DNA of 64,000 nucleotides from Pseudofabraea citricarpa (Eukaryota > Ascomycota > Leotiomycetes > Helotiales > Dermateaceae), in contig JAPWGK010000001.1 of NCBI GenBank assembly GCA_029641185.1, forward strand, positions 1,624,501 through 1,688,500, given 5' to 3'. Positions 45,029 through 56,500 of the stretch are shown here, piece after piece; the first letter of the stretch is position 1; the number at the start of each line of letters is the position of its first letter. The notes under the pieces were generated by a model. It ran no database searches and was not told the DNA's origin. It saw only the letters and a list, made by a program, of their open reading frames with translations. The position numbers and the translations under genes were made by a program.

Positions 45029-47391
45029 ATGCCTAAGGCGAAGACCAGCACGGCTCCGCTGCCGAAGAAGCGAGAACGCAAGAAGACCTTTACCGGTTGC
45101 TGGACCTGTCGCAGCCGCAAACTGAAGTGTGACGAAGCTCGCCCGGCCTGTCGACAGTGCGAGTCGAAGAGTTTGGAATGCGGTGGCTACGGCGCTCGCT
45201 TGCATTGGCTGCCTTGCAGTACGAGTCTCACGAGGGGCGAGAGCTTGGAAAGTAGTAGTTTGTGCGCGAAGCCCAAGTTGAGGATGGAGGCTGGGCAGAG
45301 AAGGATGATATTAAGAGGTATTGCCTCCTAGCTTGATGTTCCTCTTCTTATTATCTCCCTTTTCTTTCCCCCCTCATTTACCTTCTCTGGTTCGTTTGAT
45401 TTAGTATAATTGATGCGTCTAGAATCAGTTGTTAAATTTGAATTGGTGATATAGGAAATTTGGATACACCTTTTACCGAGGAGGAAATTGATAGAGCGCT
45501 TGTGGAAATCGACGCCAGTCCTTGGTCGGATCCCGTTGCTAAAGGACCTTTTCATGTATTCCATTCAAGCATTCCAGAAGAACCAGAGATTCAGGAAGAA
45601 AAAGATATTCCATCTCAAGATGAGTGGACTCCCCCTTCGGCTGATCTCGACATATTGGATACTTTTGACTGGTCTAAAGAAGACCCGGTCAACAATCTAG
45701 ACGACCCATTCTTGGCACGTTTAGAAAGCGCACAGTATACGCAAGATATATCAGCGACAAATAGGAATTCATATGACTCTCTGTCTGATATATTTCAGCC
45801 AGGATTTGTGACGAATCTTCAGCTAAATGACGTGGCTTGTGAGGATAATCGACAAGCAGAATTTGAAGATTATACTTTAACGGTTAGCTCGCCATATCGT
45901 GGTCTAGATGACTATCCACTGGAGCCAAGATTCATGACGTCGCAGAACCGGCTGTTGATTTATCACTATGTGCAAAATGTGGTAGATCTTATGGCGACAA
46001 TCAGTGGTGCCAACAGGTAATTATGTTGTTTCTCTTGTTGCTACTACCAAAATACTAACACGCTCTCCATTAGTCCCTGGAAATCCGTGCATCTCCCAAG
46101 GGCACTCCTCGGCAGTGGGGAATTAGAAGCTACTGGCCGCACATCAAATAGTCGCAATGCACTCCTTCACGCTATCCTAGCATGTAGTGCCTACAATCTC
46201 GCTAGTCAGTTCCTGCATACGAAGCAAGATGATCTTGCACGGCAGTATCGTATGCTTGGACAAGATCTCTTCTGTAAGAGTGTACTATCGATCGGGAATT
46301 GTATGCAAGAAGAAATGGACGGCGAGAGACCGAAGTACAAAGAGCTTTTGGCGGCTATGCTGAGTATGATTTCTATTGGTGTAAGTACATTACAGGTTTA
46401 TGTGTCGCGTATAAGGGGACTGACAAATTCCTTGTGCATATAGGTCATGTCAGGAAGTACAAGATCTACACGCTTACATCTCGAAGGCTGTGAGGGTCTT
46501 ATCCGAGCTACCAAGGAGAGGAAGAGTAAAAATGAATCATCGAAAACCAGAGTCCTACACCGAGTGTACTATTACCTACGAGTAATGCATGCAAGCACCA
46601 TGTCGACACATGATTTGATCTCCAAGAATTCTCAACCAAGCACGCCGTATGTGGAATATCCTTCTGAGAGGGAATCAAGCAATATGTCACTCGACGAAGT
46701 AGCAGATTGGCTAGGGATTCAGAAAAGCGATGAGAGTGATATTGACTCCTTTCGATGCGAATTTGTCTACGGTGTTCCCCAAGATCTATTCATTCTTCTG
46801 GGAAGAAGTGTAGATCTCGTGCAAGAGATCAATTTATTCTGGGCCTCGAATCCGGATTCCTTGTTGCCGGGTCATCTGGTAGCACGCTGTGATATTGTCG
46901 AGGCTGATATCTTGGATTACCCCCTCGAGACCGCATTGGCGAGTGACTATGTGCAGCATGCCACTGCAGAAGCACAGAAGATTATTTATCATCAGACTCA
47001 TGCTTTTCATCAAGCGACGATCATCTTCTTCTCGCAGCATGTTCGGCCCATTCATCGCTATCATCTGCAACCTTACGTGCTTACTGTCTTGGAACACATC
47101 TGGGCTATCGAGCTGGTCAAAACATCCTCGTCCATTTTTGGAGGTGCGTTGCTGTGGCCTGGATTTATTGCTGCTTCGGAAGCGGTCGATGTACTTGTTC
47201 AGCAGAGATTTGTGGATTGGTTTGATGCTGTGGGAAGCAAGGGGATCGGATCAAGTCGATCGGCGACGAAAGTTCTGCTGGAGCTGTGGGAGAAGAGGAG
47301 GAATGTACAGGAGGAGAAAGCTGGAAGGATGGTAAAGACAGGCTGGAGGACTGTCACGGAAGGTAGGGATATAAGTCTTATGCTGACGTGA
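45029..47391 (+). CDS. Zn2Cys6 transcription factor with fungal-specific TF domain
   Basis: Exons 45029-45317, 45455-46016, 46074-46380 and 46444-47391 encode 701 residues. The binuclear zinc cluster has cysteines at 24, 27, 34, 41, 44 and 51 (CxxC-x6-C-x6-C-xx-C-x6-C), with a basic lead-in LPKKRERKKTFTGC. Behind it are an acidic middle region (about 100-290) and a helical fungal-TF domain of the Fungal_trans_2 type (LLHAILACSAYNLAS, LLAAMLSMISIGV, then FGGALLWPGFIAASEA). The protein likely regulates nearby metabolic genes such as the permease 0.8 kb upstream; this is inference from position. Confidence 0.9.
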
Positions 47392-47693
47392 CATGAATAT
47401 ATTGTGTGATCTTGAGACTGCAATGCGTCTCAACGTCTCTTACTTCCGCCACAAGCTTGTTGCCGTAAGACTCAATGATGGTTCATGAGCTTACCTCAAT
47501 ATGAGACAAACTTAACATCTTTCCAGCCCTGCCACTAAGTCGCTCTCTCCTAACCAGCTAAATGGTCTAGCTGAACTTGAGCCTCAAGCCTTATTGAGAT
47601 CATTTGGTACTTTCGAGGCAGGGGCGTAGCGGGGCTCTGTGAGTAGAGCACATATCATGTAGAGATTAATGTGCAAGGACTCCATCCAGCTCC
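47392..47693. other. Convergent 3' region
   Basis: 302 bp between convergent stops of the Zn2Cys6 and C2H2 genes. No gene seen. Confidence 0.5.
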
Positions 47694-48347
47694 TCAATCC
47701 GTAGGGTGCCTAGGATCATACATCTCATAGCCCTCGTCTTCGGTGTCGCTCTCAGCCATCTGATCCTTCACGACCTTATTCACCACATCGCTCTTCAATA
47801 CATCAGGACTATCGTCCTCCTTTTCTTTGTCTGCCTCTGACTCGACCGGCGCAAAAGCGCTCTTAAACCCCGCCTTCTTGAATCCGCCCTTCTTGAAACC
47901 CCCAGTTCCACCACCTCCGGTCGAAACTGGGCCCGTAGATTCACCACCGAGCTTGATAGAGATAAGACCCGATTGGGAGTTCGCTTTCGCCTCAGCTTTG
48001 CGCGCTTTCGAAGACGCCATGGGATCGCGGGTTAGTTGGCGCATGTCCTTGAGTCGTTGCTTGTGCGAGTGATCGTATGAGGAGAGGTGAGCTTCATATT
48101 CGTTCATGCGCGCGTAGCCTTTACTACATAGTTCACCTTTCCAGAGAATCACTCGTTAGCTATGTGCAAAATTCGTAGTAGATTGCGGAGGGCTATGGGG
48201 GAGCGTACAGTAGAAAGACTTGACTGCTTCGCGCGCCGATTCGGTTTTCGGGGCAGGATTGGTGAAGCCACGCTGTTGCTTGTTAGTCTATATATCCTGT
48301 CTCTTGTCTCTCTAAATAAGGGTACTTTAATAACTTACAGGAGGCAT
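47694..48347 (-). CDS. U1-type C2H2 zinc finger protein (ZNF804/GPATCH8-like finger)
   Basis: Exons 48347-48339 (only three codons, MPP), 48272-48209 and 48136-47694 encode 171 residues. Assembled start: MPP, RGFTNPAPKTESAREAVKSFY, then the finger YCELCSKGYARMNEYEAHLSS with YDHSHKQRLKDM. This matches the single-finger module of GPATCH8/ZNF804 proteins and their fungal relatives, linked to RNA processing. The finger's first cysteine codon is built across an intron (T|GT), supporting the model. A Gly/Lys/Phe repeat (GGFKKGGFKKAGFK) and an acidic C-terminus follow. Divergent from MCP1, with 216 bp between the starts. Confidence 0.82.
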
Positions 48348-48563
48348 AATTGCAACGGTCAGTTTGTAGTTATAATGGGCGTAGCTTGAAGCTCGGAGCT
48401 CGAAGACAGTTGAGAGAAAGAAATAAGGTGTGGTCCGAGCCCGCGTCGAGATCTCCATCGATGAGGTCGTGGTCCCACATAAAAAAACAAGCTTTATGTA
48501 CTTCACCATGTCTTGCCAATCACCTCGATCCTGTTGTCATTCACAATTCGCAAAACAAATAAA

Positions 48564-49547
48564 ATGGAAGGTCGCAATCCACGCGCCACGGCGTCGCAGG
48601 AGACGTTGGCATCGATATATTCGCTGCAGCAATTAGACCCCTCACCTATAGATTCGCCCGACGCTGAAGAGGTCGATAAGCAACTTGCTGATGATGTGCC
48701 GGCTCCACCACATCGGACTGGTACTTTGGGATTGAGTGGAGGAGGTTATGGCACTGTTTATTATTGTATATGACTTCTCAATCCCCATTCATGTATGTGT
48801 GTAGCTAATACATTGCGACTAGTAACAAGACTGCAACGCTACTCCTCCTATGTCTTCGCCCTGTACACGACCGCACACATCACAAATACTTCCCTCCTAC
48901 CACTCTTGACACGCTCTGTTCCTGCTTCAGAAACATACCTCCTCCTCACAAGACCGTACTACCAATCTTTCCCTTTCGAACATCTCCTCATCACATTACC
49001 ACTCGCAACCCATATCCTCTCGGGCGTTGCATTACGTGTCCACCGACGAAATCAGAACCTCATCCGCTATGGAGCGGCACACCTCCCTATCACAACACGG
49101 CTGCAGCGCCGGCTGAGTGTCTGGCCCGCGGTCTCTTGGACCAGTGCGTCGGGGTATATGCTAGCACCGCTTGTGGCAGGGCATGTATTTGTCAATAGGG
49201 TGATACCATGGTGGTACGAGGGCGGGAGTTCTTCTGTAGGATTAGGCTTTGTCAGTCATGGATTTGCAAAACATCCTTTTATTGCCTGGACGGGATATCT
49301 CGGATTGGTAGGCGTGGGAGTTGGACACTTCGTGTGGGGAGCTGCCAAATGGATGCGCTGGGTGCCTGTTGGCAAGGATAAGAAAGCCAAGCGGAGGTGG
49401 TGGACTATCAATGGTGTCTGGCTAGTGGGAGCGGCCATTTGGATGGCGGGCGGCCTGGGAATTGTCGGTCGGGATGGAAGGTCTGACGGTTGGGTTGGGA
49501 AGGGATACGATGAGTTATATGCGAAGATACCATTTGTCAAATTATAA
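48564..49547 (+). CDS. MCP1: Mitochondrial outer membrane protein Mcp1
   Basis: Exons 48564-48765 and 48823-49547 encode 308 residues. The hydrophilic N-terminus MEGRNPRATASQETLASIYS precedes the MCP1-type membrane region: LQRYSSYVFALYTTAHITNTSLLP, then LLITLPLATHILSGVALRVHRR, SWTSASGYMLAPLVAGHVFVNR and FIAWTGYLGLVGVGVGHF. About five helices. Yeast Mcp1 (Mdm10-complementing protein 1) influences lipid transfer and mitochondrial shape together with Vps13. The intron TATT|GTATAT to ACTAG|TA keeps the frame (YYLTRLQRY). Confidence 0.87.
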
Positions 49548-49815
49548 TCAGGAAACGGAATAGAGCACGGATTGCTGGTACATATTGTAAGAAAAGAAAA
49601 GACTTAAATAATAAGACATGTTAGAACCCGGATTGACTAATATCGAAGCAGAATGAAAGAAAATCAAGTACCGAGGGAGAAGACTGTGCCAAAAGTGACA
49701 TCGCCTATCGCCTGACTCTTTCTGCGGAGACCTCTCTGGCTCGTCAAGCTTTCTCTTTGTCCACCCTTCAGTGGAGATAGAACTGGTTTTGCCTCTTGCT
49801 CTTCTGATGACGAGT
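49548..49815. other. Acidic open frame downstream of truncated relative
   Basis: 268 bp between MCP1 and the truncated relative. On the minus strand a second frame stays open from about 49859 to 49664, encoding a Ser/Glu-rich stretch (EEGSSEIDSSSEEQEAK). It may be the continuation of the relative after a frame disruption. Confidence 0.35.
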
Positions 49816-50073
49816 CTATCTCTGACGACCCTTCTTCATCCGACGACTCTGGATCCTGTCCGCTGGATCTGGCATCGTCATGTCTTGAACTGCCCAGAGG
49901 CTCATGGCAAAAGCAGTACAGGCACCAAGTCTACTGTAGCATGGTGGTGTTATTTGTGGTCTAAATCCCAGAGCCAGATAGGGAAGCAGCGAGTTCTCTG
50001 ATCTATCGGCTGTCTGCTCCCAGCCTGTAGGTTCCCAAGCCTCGATGTCTTTTTGGTATGCGGCTGCTGCCAT
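49816..50073 (-). pseudogene. Truncated relative of the OTU-like protein at 51-54.5 kb
   Basis: From the ATG at 50073 the frame encodes 85 residues (in-frame sequence extends upstream to 50160 without an ATG). Residues NSLLPYLALGF and AMSLWAVQDMTMPD align with HSLLPYIALGF and AISLRAVQDLNQPD near the N-terminus of the 1080-residue protein encoded 1 kb away on the same strand, in the same order. The equivalent of that protein's QCGAHA motif is LGACTA: a cysteine is present but two positions off, so the putative active site is not kept. The rest of the domain, including the His, is missing, and the frame appears to shift near 49860. A decaying tandem duplicate is the simplest reading; a short functional gene is possible. 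Confidence 0.55.
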
Positions 50074-51090
50074 TGTAGAAGAATTCCAAGTGATATCGAA
50101 GTACACAGGATACGAAGTGTCAAGACTAGACCGAAATGTGCCACAAAAGGAGCCTTCCACTAGAGTTATACAAATTTATATACCCCAGTCTTCTGTCGCT
50201 GTAATTTTATCATAGAGATGAATATTAAAACAATTTAATGGTGTCTAACTCTCCCGATAGATGAACTATTTCCGTTTGCGCGGTTTTCGATAGCTGTGCT
50301 AAGGCGATTCCATTGCTAGAAATTCATCTTCGAGGACAACAGAGAATACAATACCGTTGGAATTCGATAGTCGGAAGCGTCCGTAGAGTTGAGACAAAAC
50401 ATGGCATAAAAATGCAAGCGACATAGGTTTAAGGCTGCAGATTCTGCGTGGGAATGTTGAATGTGAGACTGTAAATATCTTTGGACTGTGAGACATTCCC
50501 AGGACACCTTTGGCCACCAAAACAAAACCAAAACCCAATCAAGATAATGATGAATGATTGAATAATGCGAGGCTTGCCTTGATTCTCGTGCTATGATAAT
50601 GGTCAGAGATTTGAACCACCATTTGTCGGCTCTGACACCAAATACCTAATCTTTAGTGAATACCATAATTGATGGTATGAGTAAGAGTGAACTAACGATT
50701 TGTCAACCCTAGTGAGAATTTCTTTCCTCTTCTTTGAGTAAGTCTCGCAGTGAGTGGGTACGATACATTAGCAAAGGATGGGATAATAGCCGATCGCTTA
50801 ACTAGCTACCCCTGAGCATCATTGAAGATAATTCACTTATTCAATAGCATGACAAATCTAACGAGGTTAGAAGCCATATGAGCAGAGAGTATTGGAAATT
50901 CTATTACAACCTTGTTCCCAAGCATCTACAATACAGCGCTTGATGACTATACTCCGAATAAAACCCTCTATGAAGATTACATATACCATCCAAATATATA
51001 CCCTATTTTATTATACATAGCTTGAAATGACCTCTTTCAAGCAACTTTTACATGGTAGCCAAATTATCCCTCCATAATCCCAGATCCACG
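50074..51090. other. AT-rich intergenic region
   Basis: About 1.0 kb, AT-rich, without a supportable gene. A minus-strand hairpin-like pair (GTGTCAGAG ... CTCTGAC) lies near 50602-50640. Confidence 0.5.
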
Positions 51091-54000
51091 CTATGAGAGA
51101 ACTGAAGAAGCATGAGTAGACGCATCCGAATCCCACGATCCCTGGCTTGGAGATTGCTCCTTTTCAGCGCTGTCTGTCATATCCTCCGACTTATCTTCCT
51201 CGCACTTGGTCTTGTTGTTCTTCCAGCCGAACAAATTGGGGAAAAAATCCCGGGGGTCGGTAGTGCATCCGTCCAAAGGCAAGGTCGAATGAAAGAGCGA
51301 GTCGTTGCTCGACGGGGCAAATTCTTCTTCGGGACTGTCGAGAACTTGAGCGACTCCCTTGTCATATTTATCAAACAGCTGTCTTCGCGTTGCATCATCT
51401 TCTGGTAGTATTTCACTGAGAGCCGCATTTAGTATTTCTGGGCTTTCATGTGCCGTTACATGAGCAATAGTATCGAAAAGCCACTCCTGATCATTTGCAT
51501 CATCTGGGAGCGCATTCTCATTACTGAAGTCATTTATAATCTGCTCCCTGCGTTTCATCTCTCGAAGCTCCGTGGCGTCGAGATTGTTGGATAGCCAATT
51601 CTGGTCATCTTTCTGGTACGGGAGAGTACGATGCGACTTCCACTCGCTCAAAATCCTTGACCTGCGAACCTGCAGATCAGGATTGTCAGAAGGAGAAATG
51701 TAACCTGTCTCAGAACTGAATCCTGTGTCCGTATTCAAGGTGAATAAATCCTCATTGGAGGTCGTTGGGCTATTGTTTATTTTCTTATTTTTCTTTTGGG
51801 TGGGCGGTGGCGTGATGTATGCCTCCTCAGCCTCTTTACGCTTTTTTGACTTTTCTGTTGCTTCAATGTCTTTTTGGCCTTCTTCTCTCCTTCTCTTTTT
51901 TCGGGCCTTGCCAGATGAAGTTGTCAGATTTGGTGGACTATGAGTAGCTGGTGGAGTTTGAGTAGCCGTTGAACGTTTACCACGTGAAATTCTAGCACTT
52001 GGTGGAGTTCTAGGAGCAGGTGAAGGTTTACCAAGTGAAGTTTTAGCAGCTAGTTTAGGTTTTGCAGCTGGTAGAGTTTTAGTAACTAGTAAAGGTTTAC
52101 CACGTAGAGTTTTAGCAGCTGGTTTAGATTTAGCAGTTGGTGGAGTTTTGGTAACTTGTAAATGTTTACTACGTAGAGTTTTAGCAGCTGGTTTAGGTTT
52201 AGCAGTTGGTAGAGTTTTGGTAGCTGGTGAAAGTTTACTACGTAAAGATCTAACAGCTGGTGGAGGTTTACCACGTGGGGTTTTAGTAGCTGGTAGAGAT
52301 CTACTACGTAAAGATCTAGCAGCTGTTAGAGGTCTAGCAGCTGTTGGTGCGGGAGGTAAATCAATCGAAGGAATTAGTTGCAAGGCTATTTCGTCTATGT
52401 CATCGTTTTCGTCGGGTATAGGTTTCGTAGCATTGCGGGGTCGATTCAGAGCACGCATATCTCGAAGCTTGACGTCGAACTTATCAGCATTAATTTCTAT
52501 ACCCCACGGAGCAGGGATAGCTATCAGCTCTTCAAAGGCCACCCGGCCAAAGTTACCCTCGAAATCACGGACGATAACCATGCCATCACGGTGCTCGCTA
52601 ACAAGAAGCAGCACCTCGTGCGTATGGAACTGGGTCTCGCCACCACTTTCCCCTCGTGTATAGTCTCTCTGAAGGACGTACATTGGGAGGTAGCCCTGCC
52701 TAAAATTATATGGTCTTGACCTGGTTCCTCTCGGCGGATTCGCCCTCCTGTTGGCTGTGAGAAGGGCCATTATTTCAGCTCTCTCCCTTCTCGATTTTTT
52801 CTCTAGACTTCGTTCGTAATTTGTAAGTGCCACTTGGTAATCTTGCAGCAACGGAGCGTCACTGCCATGTTTCGAGGCGGGGGAGCTTCGTGTAACTTCT
52901 ACGCCTAATCTAAAGCACTCTGCAATGGCTTCTTTTCTGTTCATAATTAGGTGATGTAGCCGTATACAAGGTACTCCCTTAGGATTGTTAGGGTCTGACG
53001 ACGTTCTATCTTCACTTTGACTAGCATCATAATCGTCAGGCTTGTAGAGTGGTTCATTGACAGCTAGAGGTACTGTATTGATTCCCCATGGTGGGAAGTA
53101 TAGCTTCTGAACAAGGCGAGGGTGTATAAATCCAGTTATGCCTGAGATATCGCGTGCCCAACAGGAATGATCAGCCCTGTTGTAATGGAGATTCTGAAGA
53201 AAACTAACAACCCGACGAGATTCCTCGGGGATTTGATCATCGACGATAGGAATCCTATCATCATTTGGCCCTATGGGTGCACACACTTTGGTATTTCCCT
53301 GGAGCACACGGAACATGGCAAACTCGGATTCGCGGACTTCAGGGCCAATCTCGAAGGGGTCAACAAACTCGTCGTCATCTTCCTCATGGTTCCTATAAGG
53401 GGATGTTGCGTTATTCACCAGGTCTATATCTTCGATAATAGTATCTGGAATATAGCCTGCAGATGTGTTATCTGCAAGCCGTGCCCAGGTAAAACCTTTT
53501 CGAAGGGGTATATTGAAAGGTCGATCATCTCTATGGACAAAATGGCCTCGGAAGACGGCTAATTCATTCGTCCCATCACCAGGAAAGTCCTCCGTGATTC
53601 GTGCATTATTACCGTTTTCAACATAATCAATTGCACGATCTTCTTGGTTGAGATTATTCATGAGTCGACGATGACTTTCTTCTACTGGCTGAGGACTGAA
53701 ACCGGACCACTGCAAGAAAGACAATTAGTGGAATTCTATCATGATATGGGACTGTATTTCATGTTGAGGGCAATAGCTTGCCTTGGTACTCAACGAAATA
53801 GTCCGGGCAAACTTTTGTCTTACTCACATGAGAAATTACCACTCCTCCACTCCTTGCCTCCCTGTTGTCATTATGGATCCATACGACCGGATTCCTGTTC
53901 CCATTGTCTAGCATCACAGTTGTACTATTCACGATGGCACCGCTGCCTTGCGCATAGCCATGCATAATCTGTCCTAGAACATAGTTTGTGCCCAAGTCCT

Positions 54001-54451
54001 CGTTGATAAGTTGCAAGAACCAGTTCAGTTGGTCACCAGTAAAATGGCTAGCGTTTCTAAGAGCGTCCACTTCACGGTCTATGAGGTTCGCCTGAGCCTG
54101 AACTTGATTAGAACTGCCCACTACTTTTAATCTTAGTCTATGGCGAAGAGAATCTAGGCGTGCGATGTATCGTGGGTCATTAACCAGGTTGCTAATCCTC
54201 TGTGTGGACCAGCGCTGCGCTTCTGGGATATTCCCATCGGGCTGGTTCAGATCTTGAACCGCTCGGAGACTTATTGCGAGCGCGTGAGCTCCGCATTGTA
54301 AGCCTCGGCCAAGTGTTGGTTGTGTTACAAATCCCAAGGCGATGTATGGAAGTAAAGAATGATCTCGGTCGCTTACATCCCATCCAACATTGCTATCTAG
54401 AACAAGGCTAGTTCCTTTTGGAGGAGCTCTTTTTCTTCCGATCCTGATCAT
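51091..54451 (-). CDS. Large multidomain protein: OTU-order cysteine-protease-like domain, SH3-like segments, Lys/Ala/Pro repeats
   Basis: Exons 54451-53828 and 53709-51091 encode 1080 residues. The intron has a strong GTGAGT donor and CTTGCAG acceptor; joining them creates VVISH|WSGF. Residues 1-215 look like a papain-fold peptidase: Cys53 in LQCGAHALAISL, WIHNDN at 191-196, His208 before Trp209, the Cys-then-His order of OTU-type deubiquitinases. Three SH3-like segments follow: about 257-303 (KGFTWARL...GYIPDTIIED), 337-420 (CWARDISGITGFIHPRLVQK) and 551-612 (VIVRDFEGNFGRVAFEELI). The last two both end in PWGI. Residues 660-800 are 23-residue Lys/Ala/Pro repeats resembling histone H1 tails, with a KKRRR-type nuclear signal near 810. 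The C-terminus repeats a LPxxxxDQxWL motif. Probably nuclear. No known family assigned; domain calls are by eye. Confidence 0.75.
52000..52330. repeat. Coding tandem repeat, about 69 bp per unit
   Basis: Within the large protein's exon 2. The translated unit is about 23 residues (AAKTLRGKPLLVTKTLPAAK-type), four to five copies with substitutions that mostly keep Lys, Ala, Pro and Thr. On the plus strand the words gttttagcagctggt and ggtttaccacgta recur. Confidence 0.85.
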
Positions 54452-54894
54452 GGCAGCGTGAGGCAATGCTAGCTGATGCTAGCTTCGAGCTTATCCTCTT
54501 GCTGAAAATGTGAAATTAAAGATATAGATTTTGCTCCTTGAGGCGAACCAAGAAAATATAGCTGGATGTGAGACGCCTACTCTTCCCAAATGAGGAAGAT
54601 ATCAAATGAATCCGAACAAAGAAGAACCCTTTCTCTCACCTGCGGGTAGATGTCTTTAACTCCCATGCTGCATCGGGCCACTTCTCATTGTGCTTTGCTT
54701 TGTCTTTCCCAAAGACCGGAACGGGACGACCTCAATAAACATACCAGTTCACTGTGTATTATATTCAAAAGCATTAGTTGAACTTGAAGTAGTCGAGTTT
54801 TTGATGACAGATTATGGGGGATCAAACTGGCATCATTCTTCGCGTATGAATACCACTGAGACACCAGTGAACAGTGGAATGAGGTTAAATTTAG
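54452..54894. other. Intergenic, upstream of the large protein gene
   Basis: 443 bp. Expected to hold the promoter of the minus-strand gene at 54451 and the 3' end of ISN1. No gene seen. Confidence 0.5.
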
Positions 54895-56500
54895 CTACTT
54901 TTCTTTTCTTGCCCTGGCAGCTATCAGCTCACTCAGTTCGTCCAATAACTCGACCGTCTCCGCCGGACTAGCAATCCAAGCTGTTGTCCCCACGACCCGA
55001 GCCTTAAAATCGTTTGACCCTGCACTCAAGAATTGGTCTCCGACGTGCAGAGTTCTATCCCCACGAATTGTTCCACCCTCATCAGGAGAAGAAGAACCAA
55101 AGTATTTCTGGCAGACCAAGACTCCCCAACTCTTATCTCCAATGTCCACAAACACATCATTTCCACCGTTAAATGCACAGAATGGTAAGGCCTGACCGAT
55201 TTCACTCATTTCTAACTTTTTCTGAACAACCAAGACCGTCTCTTCCAGCGACTCTCTTGCAAATCGGTATCCTGGAACTGTGGGAATAATGCCGACAGCA
55301 CGCTCCTTCCTTAAAATTGTTGCTGGAAGGGCAAGATTGACAACACATTCTTGCAAAGACGATTCCGCAAGATCAAGGAGTGCTGAGATGGTAGGCTGGG
55401 TCCAGGTCGACATGGAAGGAAGAATCCATGATCTTCGAGATAAATGCTGTAGGAGGTAAGGTTCGGAAGGATCAAACACAAAAAGAAAATTTGACTCGCC
55501 ACCTGTTCAAGTCAGTCAGAAACAATGGAGATAAAAATTTGAGAAGCTGCATCAGGCAATCCTACCCATAATCATCAAATTCTTCTTTTGAGTAGCGGTT
55601 AGTTCGGTGGAATCTTTTACGGCTTCAAGAAGCCCATGTAGACGTTGATAGTATCTCTCGGCCTCCGTATATCCCGCCGCTGTCACAATCCCGATCTTTG
55701 TGTTATGCCTCATAAGGTCTACACACAGAAAGATCAGCGATCATGCCAATTATAAACACGTGATGCAATCATGTGATGTGTACTTACAGATGATCCTTTC
55801 GATGACTGGATTGGTTGTTTCTAGACTCATGCCATCGTCGTATCTATCAAAATGTGAGATATCTCCTAATAACACGTAGATTGACTAGAACATACAAGGT
55901 AACATCACCATCAAAGGTCGCAAGATCGATCGGTCCGGCAGATGTGGCACCCATAAGCTGAGCCGTGTTCAATATGAGGCGAATATCATTGAAGGACGGT
56001 GGTACAAAGCGCCGAGAGGAAATAAACCTCTTTTTGTCCTGGTATCTAAAAGCATCGGCCAAGGGAAGTCGAGTGAAGAATGTCCCAATGCTGGGAACAA
56101 GGAGCTTCAGCTTAGATTGGCCCTGCAGCCCGACTTTCTGATGTGCAACTACCGTGGAACTTAGCACGAGCTGTGGCCTGTCAATAGCTTGTGCTACATG
56201 GCCGACTCACTGTGATCATCAATCATGTCTTCAACGTCTTGCATGATTTCAGCATATCTTCGATGAGCTTCCTCGGCCATCTGGCGAACAGTACCACTCC
56301 TAGACTCGAAGACACCAGTCGGCTGCGAATTGAGAACAAAAGGCACAGCTAGTAGTCCCTTGATCCATTCTGAAGAAACATCAACATTTGGACGAGAGAA
56401 CATGAAACTCTGGCGGTGAGGCTTGTCTGCAATCCTTACCTATAAACTGATCTCGGCGATGAGTCTTCAGCGCATACTCAACTCGGTATCTGGTCGTCAT
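54895..56500 (-). CDS. ISN1: IMP-specific 5'-nucleotidase Isn1
   Basis: Six exons: 56500-56440, 56369-56211, 56133-55896, 55843-55788, 55718-55566 and 55502-54895, totalling 424 residues. Start MTTRYRVEYALKTHRRDQFIEWIKGLL matches the family. The HAD-type nucleophile motif is ATFDGDVTLYDDG. Other marks: LLVPSIGTFFTRLPL, FVPPSFNDIRLILNTAQ, KIGIVTAAGYTEAERYY, MGGESNFLF, FCAFNGGNDVFVDIGD and LHVGDQFLSAGSNDFKAR. It hydrolyses IMP to inosine, controlling purine salvage; the family is restricted to fungi and a few protists. The exon 2-3 junction is the weakest point. GTGAGT at 56210 with AAAG at 56134 is the only combination I found that keeps frame with a normal intron length (77 bp). Confidence 0.92.

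Noticed and set aside
44513..45205. 230-codon minus-strand frame antisense to the Zn2Cys6 gene start
   Set aside because: Overlaps the zinc-cluster exon and has no recognisable features.
50602..50643. Minus-strand TTTGGTGTCAGAGCC resembling a retrotransposon primer-binding site, with a GGTTCAAATCT box-B-like word
   Set aside because: The resemblance is to the plant initiator-tRNA primer site, which differs in fungi; no LTR ends, and the nearby bases do not fold into a tRNA. It forms only a short hairpin.
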